A DNA stretch of 64,000 nt, taken from the NCBI RefSeq assembly GCF_040054535.1, contig NC_090779.1, positions 20,074,501 through 20,138,500 on the forward strand. The letters run 5' to 3'. The stretch is from Antennarius striatus (taxonomy: Eukaryota; Chordata; Actinopteri; Lophiiformes; Antennariidae). Both the position numbers and the translations under genes were made by a program. Of the stretch, positions 48,111 to 60,000 are shown in pieces. Position 1 is the first letter of the stretch. The number at the start of each line of letters is the position of its first letter. A model generated the notes under the pieces. That model saw only the letters and a list, made by a program, of their open reading frames with translations. It was not told where the DNA came from and did not search any database.

Positions 48111-50126
48111 TTTTTTTTCTTTGTCTTTTTCCTTGTGTCGATGTCAGCATGGATCTCCTCCTCCTCTTCTAATGCCACCTGTATAGCTTCGGCTGAGGTT
48201 CCCATGTCAGCAAGGACCTCCTCCTCTTCTTCTGAAAGAAAAGGGACAAGAAATTGAGCCTATTACATATATTTAACAGATTAAAAACCCAATAATTCAG
48301 GCTCACCAAAAAGATTACATTCATACACTTATCTCCCAGTTTGCAAGTAAATCTGACATTCTTAAAGCACTCTATAAATCAATTTATAAATTCCTTGGAA
48401 CAGAGAGTAGGGCTAGGCATGACCAGAAAGTTGACATTTAGAACCACTGAAAGACTGCTTTCTGTGTGTATGCTCATGGAAAGTCCTTCAAAAACAAAAA
48501 AAAAAGACCCCTGTTATGTTTACTCATATCCAACTGCCTTTACTTCACATTCACTCAAAACAAATGTATATGCATGACAACAAAGATAACGTTAGCATTA
48601 ACACTAATCCAACTACGAGGTTTTCCTCAACCACAGAAGGTTCTACCCTAAAAGAATTGTGTATCATTTATTAACTTTGACGTTATTCAAAGCTCAGACG
48701 ATGTGCAAATAAAGCAACTCATGTACTGTATTAAGATAAGATAAAGATAAAAGACCTTTAGATAATAATCGAATTATAAATTTGAAATAACCATGTTACA
48801 GATTTGAGGACCTGACCAGCTATAAAAGAGGTGCTCATTTTAAATCTTGGCTTCAGAGGCCGTAGTTTTTAGTGCTGCTCAACTATACTATGCTGTGAAA
48901 ATTGTGATATATAATCCACCTTCAGTGGCAAAGAGGGGATTAAAAAAAAAAGTTATCATTTTAAGAATAATGAGCATAGGATAAGTTTGATGAAGGAAAC
49001 TGTGTGTTCACATAACTATAATGTGCATTCACAAAAAATGTGGAGTAGATTACAAACGTCATCCACCTTAAACACATCCCAGCCTGTGGGAAACACTGAA
49101 CACACACTCATACATGAAAGCTTTGAAGAGGTAGGAGTGTGTTAGCGTCTCTGCAACTTTTCATTCTATTATCTTGCATATATGGTACATTTGACAATAA
49201 AGTTGACTATGACTATGATACATTCCCACAAGTATACACACAGCCATGGATGTACTGACCCTCCTGTAAGGAGACCAACGGTGGCATGTAATCCGGGATA
49301 TAATCCTTCCTTTCCTCTGTATCTCGGTCTCCTGGCTGAGGAAACTGTAGGATATTGTTCTTGCTGACAGGAAAGACTGATAGTTGATGGACGAAGTGCA
49401 CGGGCTTGTTGTTGTGGACATAATCCTCCAGTTCACTCAGACTCACTCCCAGCAACCTAAAAGCCTGACTCACATCATCCAGGACTGGGTCGGTTCTTTC
49501 ACCTGAAATGCAGTACAAACATTAAACATCAGTACACACTCCGTATGACTCTTGTTTGATTAAATGTGCAGTTAAAACTAAAGATAACGTGGCACAAAAC
49601 TTTATAAGGAAGGGACTGGGCTGCACTAAACAGAAGGTCCCTCCATTTATATAGGCAGTAACGTTGAAGCTAGCAATACTCAACAGGTCACACATTGAGA
49701 GATTCTTCAAAGCAAAAAAACAAGCACTACCCTCACCTATACTACTCATGATGAAACTATATATTAATGATGAGGTGACAACATCTAGAAAGCATCGCAG
49801 CTACAGTAACAATGCATGGAAGCTGGTTAGCGTTATAGCTACTGTACTTTTTGACACATGAAGCTTTGCTAGGGGGCGCCAGTCAGTCAACAACAACGTG
49901 ACAGAGAACTTCAGTTATTCAGGCTTAAAAAGTCATCAGGCTACCAGACGGTTTACTTACAGAGCTCGGAGTATCGATGGCTATCCCTGGCTAACTGTTG
50001 TATATATCGATGCAGGACATCGGACAAGAGATCGCAAACAGTGAGCTGAACCGCATCCCAACCCAAAGCCTGGCAGATCTGCGCCACCGACACGCGCAGC
50101 AGCGAGCGGGCATAGCTCTCGCACAT
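48053..50126 (-). pseudogene. Truncated tandem duplicate of taf3 (histone-fold part only, open frame intact)
   Basis: Second copy of the first taf3 exons: 49961-50126, 49260-49502 and 48053-48231. All splice sites are kept. The joined frame is 588 bases, 195 aa plus TAA, with no stop or frameshift. Residues 1-136 carry 12 changes from taf3: A30V, S46A, A48D, C49S, Y56C, G57E, L87N, E88K, P91H, P97S, V106I and V114D. The acidic start of exon 3 follows. At about 48150 the copy leaves taf3 and reads into block A, adding a Lys/Asn-rich tail that ends SINVWNE. PHD and linker are absent. Substitutions are mostly amino-acid changing, and the NRF1/YY1 promoter is missing, so relaxed constraint or pseudogenisation is likely. 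A dominant-negative-like histone-fold protein, or use as an upstream alternative 5' end of taf3, remains possible. Confidence 0.85.
49110..49223 (+). mobile_element. Short retroelement insertion with target duplication in the taf3 copy
   Basis: About 100 bases (49116-49217) flanked by direct repeats ATACAT at 49110-49115 and 49218-49223. The equivalent place in the main gene (near 44750) has a single catacat and no insert. The insert ends in ttgacaataaagttgactat followed by GACTAT repeats, a typical LINE/SINE 3' tail. Confidence 0.75.
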
Positions 50127-51514
50127 CTCGCTGACTTTGCTATGGTAGTAAATCCAGTCAGTTCCTTTTCCAAATCTCATACAGAGTGGTACCTCTCCTT
50201 ACAAACGTCTCTGCATACGAAATTATAAAGTTACGAAACGCCTCAACAGGAAAATATTGCCTCTTGTTACGAAAGAAATTTCAGGGTACAACAGGTAAAA
50301 ATACAGTATGGGCTGCTTCTCGGAGCTCCCAAAGTTTCCTGAACGCAACATTCTTATAGCTGGTCTGCCATTGGCTATTACCTGGCATCGTCCTGGCATC
50401 CCATTGGCTAAGAGGGACGTCAATGTGTAGCTAGATAGGTGTCTATACGTTCTTGTCATTCGGCCGTCGACCAATTAGGTCTTCTGATATTTTTACGTAA
50501 ATATATTAACTTTTAGCAGATTTTCTTGACGCATTTTTTCTGACGGTCGCGGACGGCAACAGACAGCGGGCGCTGCTCCTCCAGTTAATATGTAAATAGC
50601 TCCCCTCAGTTTAGCCAATCAGATCGTTTGTTTACCTGCTCTGTCGGCGCACCAGGAAGTGCGACAGCTCGCTGCCGCTGATAGTTTCCGCCTACAGCGG
50701 AGCACAGAGGAAGGGAGACGGTGAGGACGGTATAGCTCCGAACGAAGGGAGGCGAATGAGGAAAACAATGAGTGGACGAAATTTATGTTTATTACTCCGT
50801 CAGGCAGTTCAAAACCATCGTGCTTCATATGGTCTGAACACGTAGCATTAATTAAAAACAAAGCACAGAGCTTTTGAGCAAAGTTATCCCCTGAAGTCCG
50901 AGCTGAGGGCAAAATAACGGAGAAAAATGCGAACGAGTGTTCACTAAGGCATGGTGGACCGCCTCCTCTTTCCACCAGCTTGTCATGGTGGGGAAACAGA
51001 GGGCGCTGTGCCAAACAGTGGGAGCTTTCCAAAACAGTCCGGGTGTGCTCTGTGCACACCTGGTGCACAGGTGAATTACTGGCAGGCCCACAGGCCCCTT
51101 TCTCTCATGAAGAAAGTTGTGTTTGCATTTGTCCCCTGAAAGAGCCAGTTTTTATTTATGCTTTCTGAAGATGTTCATGTTTCTTTACTTGAAGTGTAGG
51201 CCTTCAGTCCTTTAGGCCGGGACGTCTTTAATTTACGAGAAAAAGGATTATTCAGCTCTTTTTGCACTTTATTTTTTAAATCTGAGGTGTGTGTGTTCTT
51301 CAATTTAGCATAAAGGTTTGAAATTTATTTGCCTACTTTTATTTATGGTGAGGTAAAAGAGCTAGATGTGCACTCACTTAAACATATCCTGCATTGAAAA
51401 TTGATTAAAAAAATGATAATGTGGATATAGGGACCGGCTGTAAGACACAAACTAGACTTGGGTTCGGACCCTTTAGTAAAAGGAAATTTTTATAACCTGA
51501 CCTCCGTCCGGTAA

Positions 51515-51622
51515 TAAATAAGTAAGTAAGTACGTAAGTACGTAAGTAAGTCAGTCAGTCAGTCAGTCAGTCAGTCAGTCAGTCAGTCAGTCAGTCAGTC
51601 AGTCAGTCAGTCAGTCAGTCAA
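51515..51622. repeat. Compound (AAGT)n-(CAGT)n microsatellite
   Basis: A short run of AAGT/ACGT units leads into about 19 uninterrupted CAGT units. Confidence 0.95.
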
Positions 51623-51786
51623 TAATCTCAAACGAGCTATGGATATTAAACTAAGGAATACCCTTGTAAGATAAATAATTTAGGTAAAATAGAGAATGTG
51701 CTGTATGAGGATCTTCTGTCACTTTACCTTTCCGATCGTAAGCACTGAAAGTAAAGGCAAGATCTTAAGCCCAAGCCCAAGCCCAA

Positions 51787-51819
51787 CCCAACCCGGCCTG
51801 AAATTCAGGCCGGGTTGGG
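51787..51819. repeat. Perfect 16-bp inverted repeat with 1-nt loop
   Basis: The left arm cccaacccggcctgaa (51787-51802) and right arm ttcaggccgggttggg (51804-51819) are exact inverse complements with a single A between. Neighbouring cggg(c/t)cggg(t/c) motifs to about 51900 suggest a fragment of a GC-rich DNA transposon family, perhaps hAT-type. Confidence 0.85.
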
Positions 51820-52636
51820 CTCAACATGTCAAAAATTACGTTTGGGTCTGGCTTTAATACCCTCGGGCTCGGGTCGGGCTGTATTTTTTAGGCCCAATCT
51901 TACCTCTACAAGAAAGTGATGGAGAAGAGACGGAAAAAAATAAGAAGAAAAGAGTTTTTTGATAATACGAACAAAGCAAGAGATAATAGAAAATTAGTTA
52001 CTGAAAATTAATGCATGAATACTGGCCAGCTACTGGTCAACTACCCAATAGGATATTAGAGTGATTAGGTTTGCATACAATACTGTTTATCAATTGTTTG
52101 CAACAACAAAGTCACTAAACTACTTAGATAAACTACTTAAAATAAAGATAACAGATAAACCATTTCATCTTATTGCTTAGTTTCATTCATCTGTTAGTAC
52201 TGATTTATGAATTGTGTTTGGAAACCTGTGACACAAATTAGTCATTGCCAGTGAGTGACAGCTTTATGTGGTTGTTGTGCGCAACAATAAATCCTTGGAT
52301 GGTGGAATAACTGATTGACTGATGGCTACTGTAAGAGCTTAATGCAACAAGTTTTTTTTCACACCAAACAGAAAATGCTACTTTTAATAACTGCTACAAC
52401 CTCAACATTTTTCAAAGCGCACACACAAATAGTTGGTGTTGGTTACTGCATACAGTTGGTTCTATATTTTGACAATAAATACAGCAAACATTGGAATAAA
52501 TTTTCTTCCACTACAGTGTGTGTTACAGGGGCCATGCACCTCTGATAAACCACTGGATACATCAGTCACAGTGGCTTTAGCGGACTTTAAATGCATTTAT
52601 GATGTGCATAGACTGTAGCAGCTGTTGGATTGGTCA

Positions 52637-54045
52637 AGGTTTACCTGAAAACATGTTGAAATGAGTAATCAGTATAGTCAGGATGACCTTTAGTCATTCA
52701 CCAGTGGTGTTGTTAGACAGGAAGCTATAGGAGCACGGTCTCTTATCACTCCAATCACAACTGTATTTCTTGAATGATAAGAGAAATTATTTTAGATACC
52801 AGTTTTATAAATGATATCATGCAACTTTTTTCTTAGTGTATGTATTCATCATGCAATTATAGCCATACGACTCCACATACATGAAAGGACGTCTCTCGCC
52901 GAAACTTTCCAGATTTTACATTTTATTTATCAGTCTCAACAACTTTCAGGGGAGGGGGGGATTAATGAAACTAAAAAAGAATTACAGTGGGCAGTGGGGG
53001 TTTATTACTCCTGCCAGGGTAATCTGAATGACTCAGAACACAAAGGAGTGTGAGTAGTCAGAATCAAAGTGCACAAACATTAACCAGGATGGATTAACTT
53101 AAATAAGACAAACTATTTTTGACACTATACAAGCCAGCATAAACGTCAGGAACAATGAACATATTTAGCTTGTCGTTTTGTTGTTGTTGTGCTCAAACAA
53201 TTCCACATTCAAGTATTAAAAAACGTTTTCAGTAACCAGAACAGGCTAAAGTAACATAAATACTTATATAACATAGAAATTATAACAAAACCACTATGAG
53301 ACTGATTTAGCTTATTTGCAAGAAAACTTAAAATCATTAAAAAAAACAAATGCAAAAAAACAAAAAAATTTACCAGGCTTTATATCACAAGCCAGAAATC
53401 TAATGATTGTACATCAAATGTATGAAGTCTGTATAAATTACAAATTACATACAATACAAAAATCCCTTGAGAACATGTTCACAATGCAATTGCCAATATA
53501 ACTATAGCAAAATACAAAATGTACATAGTGTTTACAAGACACCGGCATATTGACTTTGAATGGTGATTTCAAATAAAATATACAACTGAACAACATGAAC
53601 AAAAACAAGTGTCTATCATTGCTTATTGATAGATACAAAAGAGCTGTTAATGCACTGAAGAAAAATAAGAACATGTTGAACATTTGAAATCTCTATAACA
53701 GGCACCTTACTCATTTCTCTCAACAAGCAGTCTTTTTTTAGGGGGTTATTGTGTGCTTGAATCAGTACAACTGAGACAGTCTGTCTCTGTCTAACTTTTT
53801 TCGGGTCACACTGGGAATGTTTCTCTCTGAGGATGTGCTAGAAGTGAGTTGAAAGTCATTGTTAAAATTCCTTTATTTCCAAATGACGTGTCTGTTGCAT
53901 CTGTAAAAAAAAAAAAAGGAGAAACAAAATGGCATTACTTCCAAAAACAAAACAAAACAAGTCAAATTTGAGGCACTGAAACATTGAAATCAATAACTCT
54001 TGATTACTCGTTCCACACAATTATGCTGGATGTTTGAATATTAAG
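52637..54045. repeat. Duplicated block B (tasor2 3' end region)
   Basis: Direct-orientation partner of block A (46524-48110), with the same landmarks. It contains the predicted last tasor2 exon, absent from A. It probably represents the original place: the 3'UTR, last exon and part of the last intron of tasor2. Confidence 0.9.
53806..53900 (-). CDS. tasor2: Predicted last coding exon of tasor2
   Basis: A strong polypyrimidine tract and ACAG acceptor precede 53900. The G left from the previous exon (…PVLITG at 54739) joins in phase to give DATDTSFGNKGILTMTFNSL and then LAHPQRETFPV and TGA. I do not recall the family's C-terminus well enough to confirm it, so this rests on splice signals and phase only. 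Confidence 0.5.
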
Positions 54046-57000
54046 CACTTGGACTTAATTGCTTTTGAAGTGGTTTCACTTTCTCGTCTGAGGCTTCTTC
54101 AGGTTAGTCAATTGATTGTCACTAAAGTCAAACATTGATACTTGAGTGAATACATATACAGTGCGCCCTCACGCAATCACGCATCAAAGCTCGCCACTTC
54201 ACTTCATTGCGGATTTTTGCTAGGCAGTCACGTGATACCGTATGCGCATTCTATTGGTTGAGGGCATCCGGAAATGCTCTCGGTTCCGTGAGTCTCGGAC
54301 TTATGTGAGACACAAAAGTGTAGAAGGTGGTTTAATATCAATATGGGGAGAGTTCATAAACGTTTAAATTACCGTAAACAATAAGATAAATGGTTTGTCG
54401 CTCTATCGCGGAAGTCATTAATCGCGTGTGGTTCCTGGAACGCATTAACAGCAAAGATTGAGGGCACATTGTACATGTAATCACTGTTGATGTGTTAACA
54501 ACTTTAGAAGAGTTTAAATATCTGTGCTCCCCACAGCTACACAGAACTGGTGAAATGTCTTTGAACTCTGAGGAGAAGTTCAGTTGCTTCACATTCAACC
54601 TTGAAGAATTTTACCATGACCTGGATGAATGAGAATCTACACCAACATGTTGTTTTAATGTAAAACTTGCAAACATCCTTCTTAATGTTCATGCTTTAAA
54701 ATATTAATCACAATATCCTTTGTGCAGTAGTGTCTCACCAGTTATTAAAACAGGGAAGCGAGCTGATACATTCTGGACCTGCAAATGGACCAAACATGTG
54801 AGATAGTCCGGCTGATCTCTTGACATGAGGTCACATTCATGGTAAGGCATGACTTCTAATATTCCTTCTTCTTGACATTGATTTAGGAAGAGCATCTTCT
54901 CTTTTGCCTCCACATTTAACCTGGACATGTGAAAAGAAATACAATATTCAGACAAGTTCAGTTATGGCATGCTAAAAACTGTCAAATAAGGGAATGGGAT
55001 AGTGTTCTCATATTCTCTCCAAATTATACTATGATCAGAACATTATCTACACCATTGCACTGATGCTTGTCTAAAGTACACTGTTTATTGCACTTCTTAA
55101 CTTTCATCAATTTTATTTTCATTCCATTTTTGCAAACTTAAAATTCCCAACAGTTTGCTTTGTGACAAAACTAAACTGGTGTCACAGTTGTTGTGTTCAC
55201 AAACCTGGTTAATAAAGATGCTTCTGATTCTGAATGTGTGATCACATTATTTATAATAATATCGAAGATGTCTTGTGGGGAGTGAATATTCCTAGTATTT
55301 CATCCTAAAAATGTGCCATGCTTGTTTTATATATATGTTTTTTTTCTATTTCTATTTATAATTTATGTTTCCTCTCTGTTCACTGACTTGCTTTATTGAT
55401 ATTTTTAACATCCCGCTTCAAAACAGTGATGTATTGTAATTGTTAGTGTTCATGTGTTTGTTTGTCCATTAGTATGTCCACCAAATATCTTGGCAACAGT
55501 GCTTTGATCTACCCATGCACTAACATTGATCTAAGGTAGGAGCTAGTGCATTGACCTACCCTAAAAGGTCAAAGCTATGGACTTGTCAGGTATAACTTTC
55601 AGGGTACCCTGTCCTACCCTGGAAGTAGGTCAGGGTAAGTCGTAAGTTGTTCTGTTAGCTCTTCTTTAATTATTTTTATTGTCACATAGTATAACATGTT
55701 TATTTATGGAAAACTTGTGCTATGTGAGGAACAATAGTTTTTTTTTTCTATCCCAAAATCAACCCCCTACCTTGCACTTTCTTTTTGCCGACGGCTGTCT
55801 GTGTAGTGCATCATCCATCTCCACTTTCCTTTTCTGTTTTGTTCATGCAGGATTTCTGACATCTGTTTCATGTTGTCTTAAAAATCGTACAAATTTAACA
55901 TCACAGGTTAAACTGGCATATGGTACAAATATGACACAATCACAAACAACAACAATAGTTAATCAGTTAAAGGCAAACATACAAAGGGTGAGGGATTCCA
56001 GTGCTGCTTTGTCAAACATAATAAAACCGCCCCTGATGAGCATCTCCTGATGGGTGAGGTTCACAACATCACTTGGTTCATCAATTCCAACAAAATGAAC
56101 AAAGTGTGACCTCTTAAGCTCGAGCAAATGTGGGACCTGGAAAGCAGAGAGCAGGAAAAATTACTTACCTATTACAGATGTCCTATCATTACTCTTTTCA
56201 CCACTTAACCTTTTGGCTGCCAGCCATGTGTTACGTCACTGAACGGAAAGACGCCATATGGCGTCTTTGGCAGTTACCTCACAAAGGTGTTCGGCAATAT
56301 CTACGTTCCTCAGGATGATGAGCAAAGGTGAAGAATTTTCCTCATCCACAAGGAACTCAAATGGTTGCATAGCAGTATGTCCTTCTGCCACTAACTGTTC
56401 CTTTAAGAAGAGAAAATGCCCAAGATTTACGAGTCGTTTTCATTCCTTAAATCTGGCAATATATTAAATTAATGTCACAATATAAAGGAATCACTCCCCA
56501 AACATTTTTTTACGAGTATTATTTTACCAAACCAATATGGCAAAGGTACATGAAAATAAAGACCCTGACCAGTTGGATTAAAGAAAAATTAAAGGTACAA
56601 ATTAGAAACAAAACCTTTGTTACGAAATGTCAATGAAAGATTGCTAGAAATCTTCACTACCTATTGAAGACTGGCCTCCAGTCTTCAATAGTTAGTGAAA
56701 AATAATTTTGTATAGGCAACTTTTGCACTTATAATTTTTTTAATATGCAGGACACACAATTTATATATAAAACTATACAATAAATACGTTTTTAAAATGG
56801 TCATACCTTGGTTTCCTCAAAGAACGTTTCCTCTGATGTTCCAAATATGAAGAATCTGCACTTCATCTTACAGGATTTGTCCATAATTGAATTCAGACTA
56901 CAGAAGGGTTCAGTCTTTGGGTTACTGTAATCCACTGTGAAGAGTTCAGGCCTAGATGGGACCTTTGTGATAGCAGAGACATCATTCATCATCGTGGTGT

Positions 57001-60000
57001 ACAGCCTGGAACATGCTGTAGCAACGCCTGAGACTTCTGCAATTTCCATCGTTTTGCCTGTGCATTGGGATAATTTTTGAAGAAGTAAAGTTTTTTTTGC
57101 CTCCACACTATCCACTAGGGGTTTCCTGTAAGACATGTCAACTTGGATTTTCTGTCCAACAAGTGATGGGACATCCAGGTGATCTATTAAGTCATCCTGC
57201 TCCTCCAAACTGGAAAAGTGCAGCGTCATTGGCCTGGCATGAGACAAGTTTGCATTGTCGCGTTTATCCACTTGGTGTAAAGGCCCCCTCTTACTCTGTT
57301 TCAAAAGCTGTTTCATTTGTTCTGAGAATATAAGGCACTCCTGTTCCATTGTTTCCTGAGTGGGATCATCTTGTATGGACCTCTTTGAAAGATACTCCAG
57401 AAAAGACTCCGATCTTTCCTGGCTGTTATTTAAGATTGTAAAGGTGAGAGAGTGTGGAGATCCCTGGAGCAGACTGTCATCTATTAAGCTATCATCTCTG
57501 TAATCCACAACTGGGTTTGATGCACCTAAGCAGGCCTTCTGATTCATCTTAATGTTCATTTTCATTGTATTCCCTTCCCTTCCCTTCCCTTTCTTGATTA
57601 AACTTTTTTTCCAGAAACTTTGGCTTTCATCAATAAGGTTGGAGGGCTTTTGCAATTGAGAAGATTGCATTGGTAGAGTTGATAAAGGAGTCTTATTGAA
57701 TTTTAAAGCGTCTCCTTCTTGGTGCTGTTGTAAGGGACTCAAAAGAGAACATTTTGCTTGATCTGATTTCAACCCAGTGTCACTGACATTTGATAGCAAA
57801 CTGGGAGAATGCTCAATGGCCACACCTCCCTCATCTTTAAGGCTTGCTATTTGTCCCATGAGATTTTTATGTTTTTCCAAGGGCATGGAAGGAGATACAC
57901 TAGCGACTTTGAGGGGTTTAGTGGACTCTTTTTTTGAAAAAGGTGGTATCACTGAGTTTTCTCTGCCTTCAAACAGGCCACCTGTTTTCTTTTCATCACA
58001 CCTAGATGGTTTCACAGCCATAACAGGACACTGCAACATTGTTTTATGTCCAACTTGATTGGTATTTAGTTTGATTGCTTGCAAATACTGAGCATAGGGG
58101 AAAGATCTGCGGTGGTGACCAAAACTTGGCCATGTGAAGCTTTCCTTCTGTTTATCTGTTTGATAAAGCGACTGCTTTATATCGGGTGCTTGAATGCGGT
58201 TGGATATTTTAATCTGGCTTTTTTGGGTATGGAGTTTATTTGAACTTTCAAGACGATCCGTATGAATATCATTTAGAGTGCTTGTATTATTGTTATCTGT
58301 ACTTTTTGTTTTTTCCTTCAGAGATAACTCATCATTTATTGATGATGAGCTTTGGCTAAGACATTTTCGTGTCCGGTTTTCACGTGCTTCACTCTCACTG
58401 AAGGAAGAACTACAACTACTGGGGCCAATACAAGTTGTGTACTGAAGTGGCTTTTCATTTATAGCTGATGTCGAGTGCCATTCATCCGACTCACTTCCTA
58501 AGACTACAGGTTGGCTGGGTTTACTTTCGTTAAGAAGTGACAGCGTTCTTTTTTCGGTGGTAGGTTCCGTTTGACTTGCACTGAATACATCTGTCGGTAG
58601 AATTTTTCCAGAGGCAGTTTCAGTGAAAGGTGATAGTTGGTCTTTAACTTCTGCAATATTGGCCTCCAATAACGGGTCATATGGCTGCACTAGATCTTCT
58701 CTGGAGGTATTTAGTCCATTGAACTGAATTGTAACTGGACTCTGAAGATTTTTAAAGTCTTTGTTTGTTTTGTCATATTCGAGATCTGTTCCATTCAGTG
58801 CCAGCTCAGTTTCAACCCTTGTTACGTCCCCAAACTTAGGCAAATGAGGCTGATGTTTAAGTAGTTCTGTTTCATCTGTGCCATCACCATCTTTCCCTCC
58901 CTTAACTGATTTATTATCCTGATCATTGACACTACAGCTACTTCTCGAAGGACAATCTAATGAGCCCATATTCTTACCAGAAGTATCAATTAGTACTTTA
59001 TGGTAAAATACACCCTTATCTTCCAAACAATGTGAACTTTCTAAACTTTCCTCAATTGCAGGTTTTCCGGAAACAGGCTCCATATCTGATGGAGCTGTTT
59101 CTGATATATTTTCATCAATCAATGCAATATCACCTACATAAACCTCACACAGATCTGTCACAGAAATACAGCTTTCTGACTTTTCTTCTATGTCAATTTC
59201 ATGAGTATGAGGTTGCTTTTCAGATGTGACATGGAGAGCTTCTTTTGAAAAGGACTGTTCATCAGTAACATTCATCTTTACCATCAACGGCAGATTAAAT
59301 GCATCGCCTTTGGCAGACAACATACTCAATTGTCCATTGAGATAGTCATCTTCTCTCTTATTGGTTTGAGGTAGTTGTTCTCCCAGTTGTACCTGTCTAT
59401 TAGCCTCTGTGACGTCATTATTTAAAGAGTCTGGGGTATGAAACTTTGGTAAACATTGATCATGCAAATCTTCCAAACTTTTAAAATTTTCTGAATTTTC
59501 CTCAACTGCAGTTTCATGACAAACAAGATCATTTCGTGATGCAATCAGCAGAGGTTTCTCTGAAAAGGAATGTTCATCTATACCATTCGGTTTTACTGCC
59601 AATGTAGTGTTATTGGCAGGCAGTGTGCTAAACTGCAAATCAAGGCAGGTGTCTTCTCTATTGTTTACTTGAAGCAGTTGCTCTCCCAGTGGGGCTTGGT
59701 GGCTAGAATCTGTGAAGCATTCCTTATTTGATGAGCCTGGGCCATCACACAACCCAAGTACCTGCTGATGATTCAAATTACTTGTAGTTTCCATATTTGA
59801 AATGAAAACGTTATTCTCTTGTGGCTCATCCTTATTTTCAAAATGATCATCTTTGATCACATTATCTTTGTCCACTACAAAAGAGTCTTCATCTTCATTA
59901 AGATTTTCATTCTTTTCTGGTGAGAGTACTTTAGATTCCCCCCTACATAACTGCATGGCATTCTTCAAAACATTCGTACTTAAGGCCATAACCGGTTCTT

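Larger units (their letters stand above)
50127..52636. other. Spacer upstream of the taf3 copy, a mosaic of transposon fragments
   Basis: Similarity to the DNA upstream of taf3 stops at about 50176. From there a pogo/Tigger-like end begins (tggtacctctccttacaaac, atacgaaattataaagttac). A moderately GC-rich stretch with agccaatcag follows (50520-50760), then AT-rich DNA, a CAGT microsatellite and a GGGTCGGG-type element. No exon can be supported. Confidence 0.5.

Noticed and set aside
51515-51622. CRISPR-like array
   Set aside because: It is a plain tetranucleotide microsatellite without spacers, and the DNA is vertebrate.
54537-54632. Plus-strand candidate terminal exon: CCACAG acceptor, then MSLNSEEKFSCFTFNLEEF and a stop
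   Set aside because: Only 31 codons, with no upstream exon on that strand, no recognisable family, and inside the last tasor2 intron. Likely chance, but cheap to check with RNA data.
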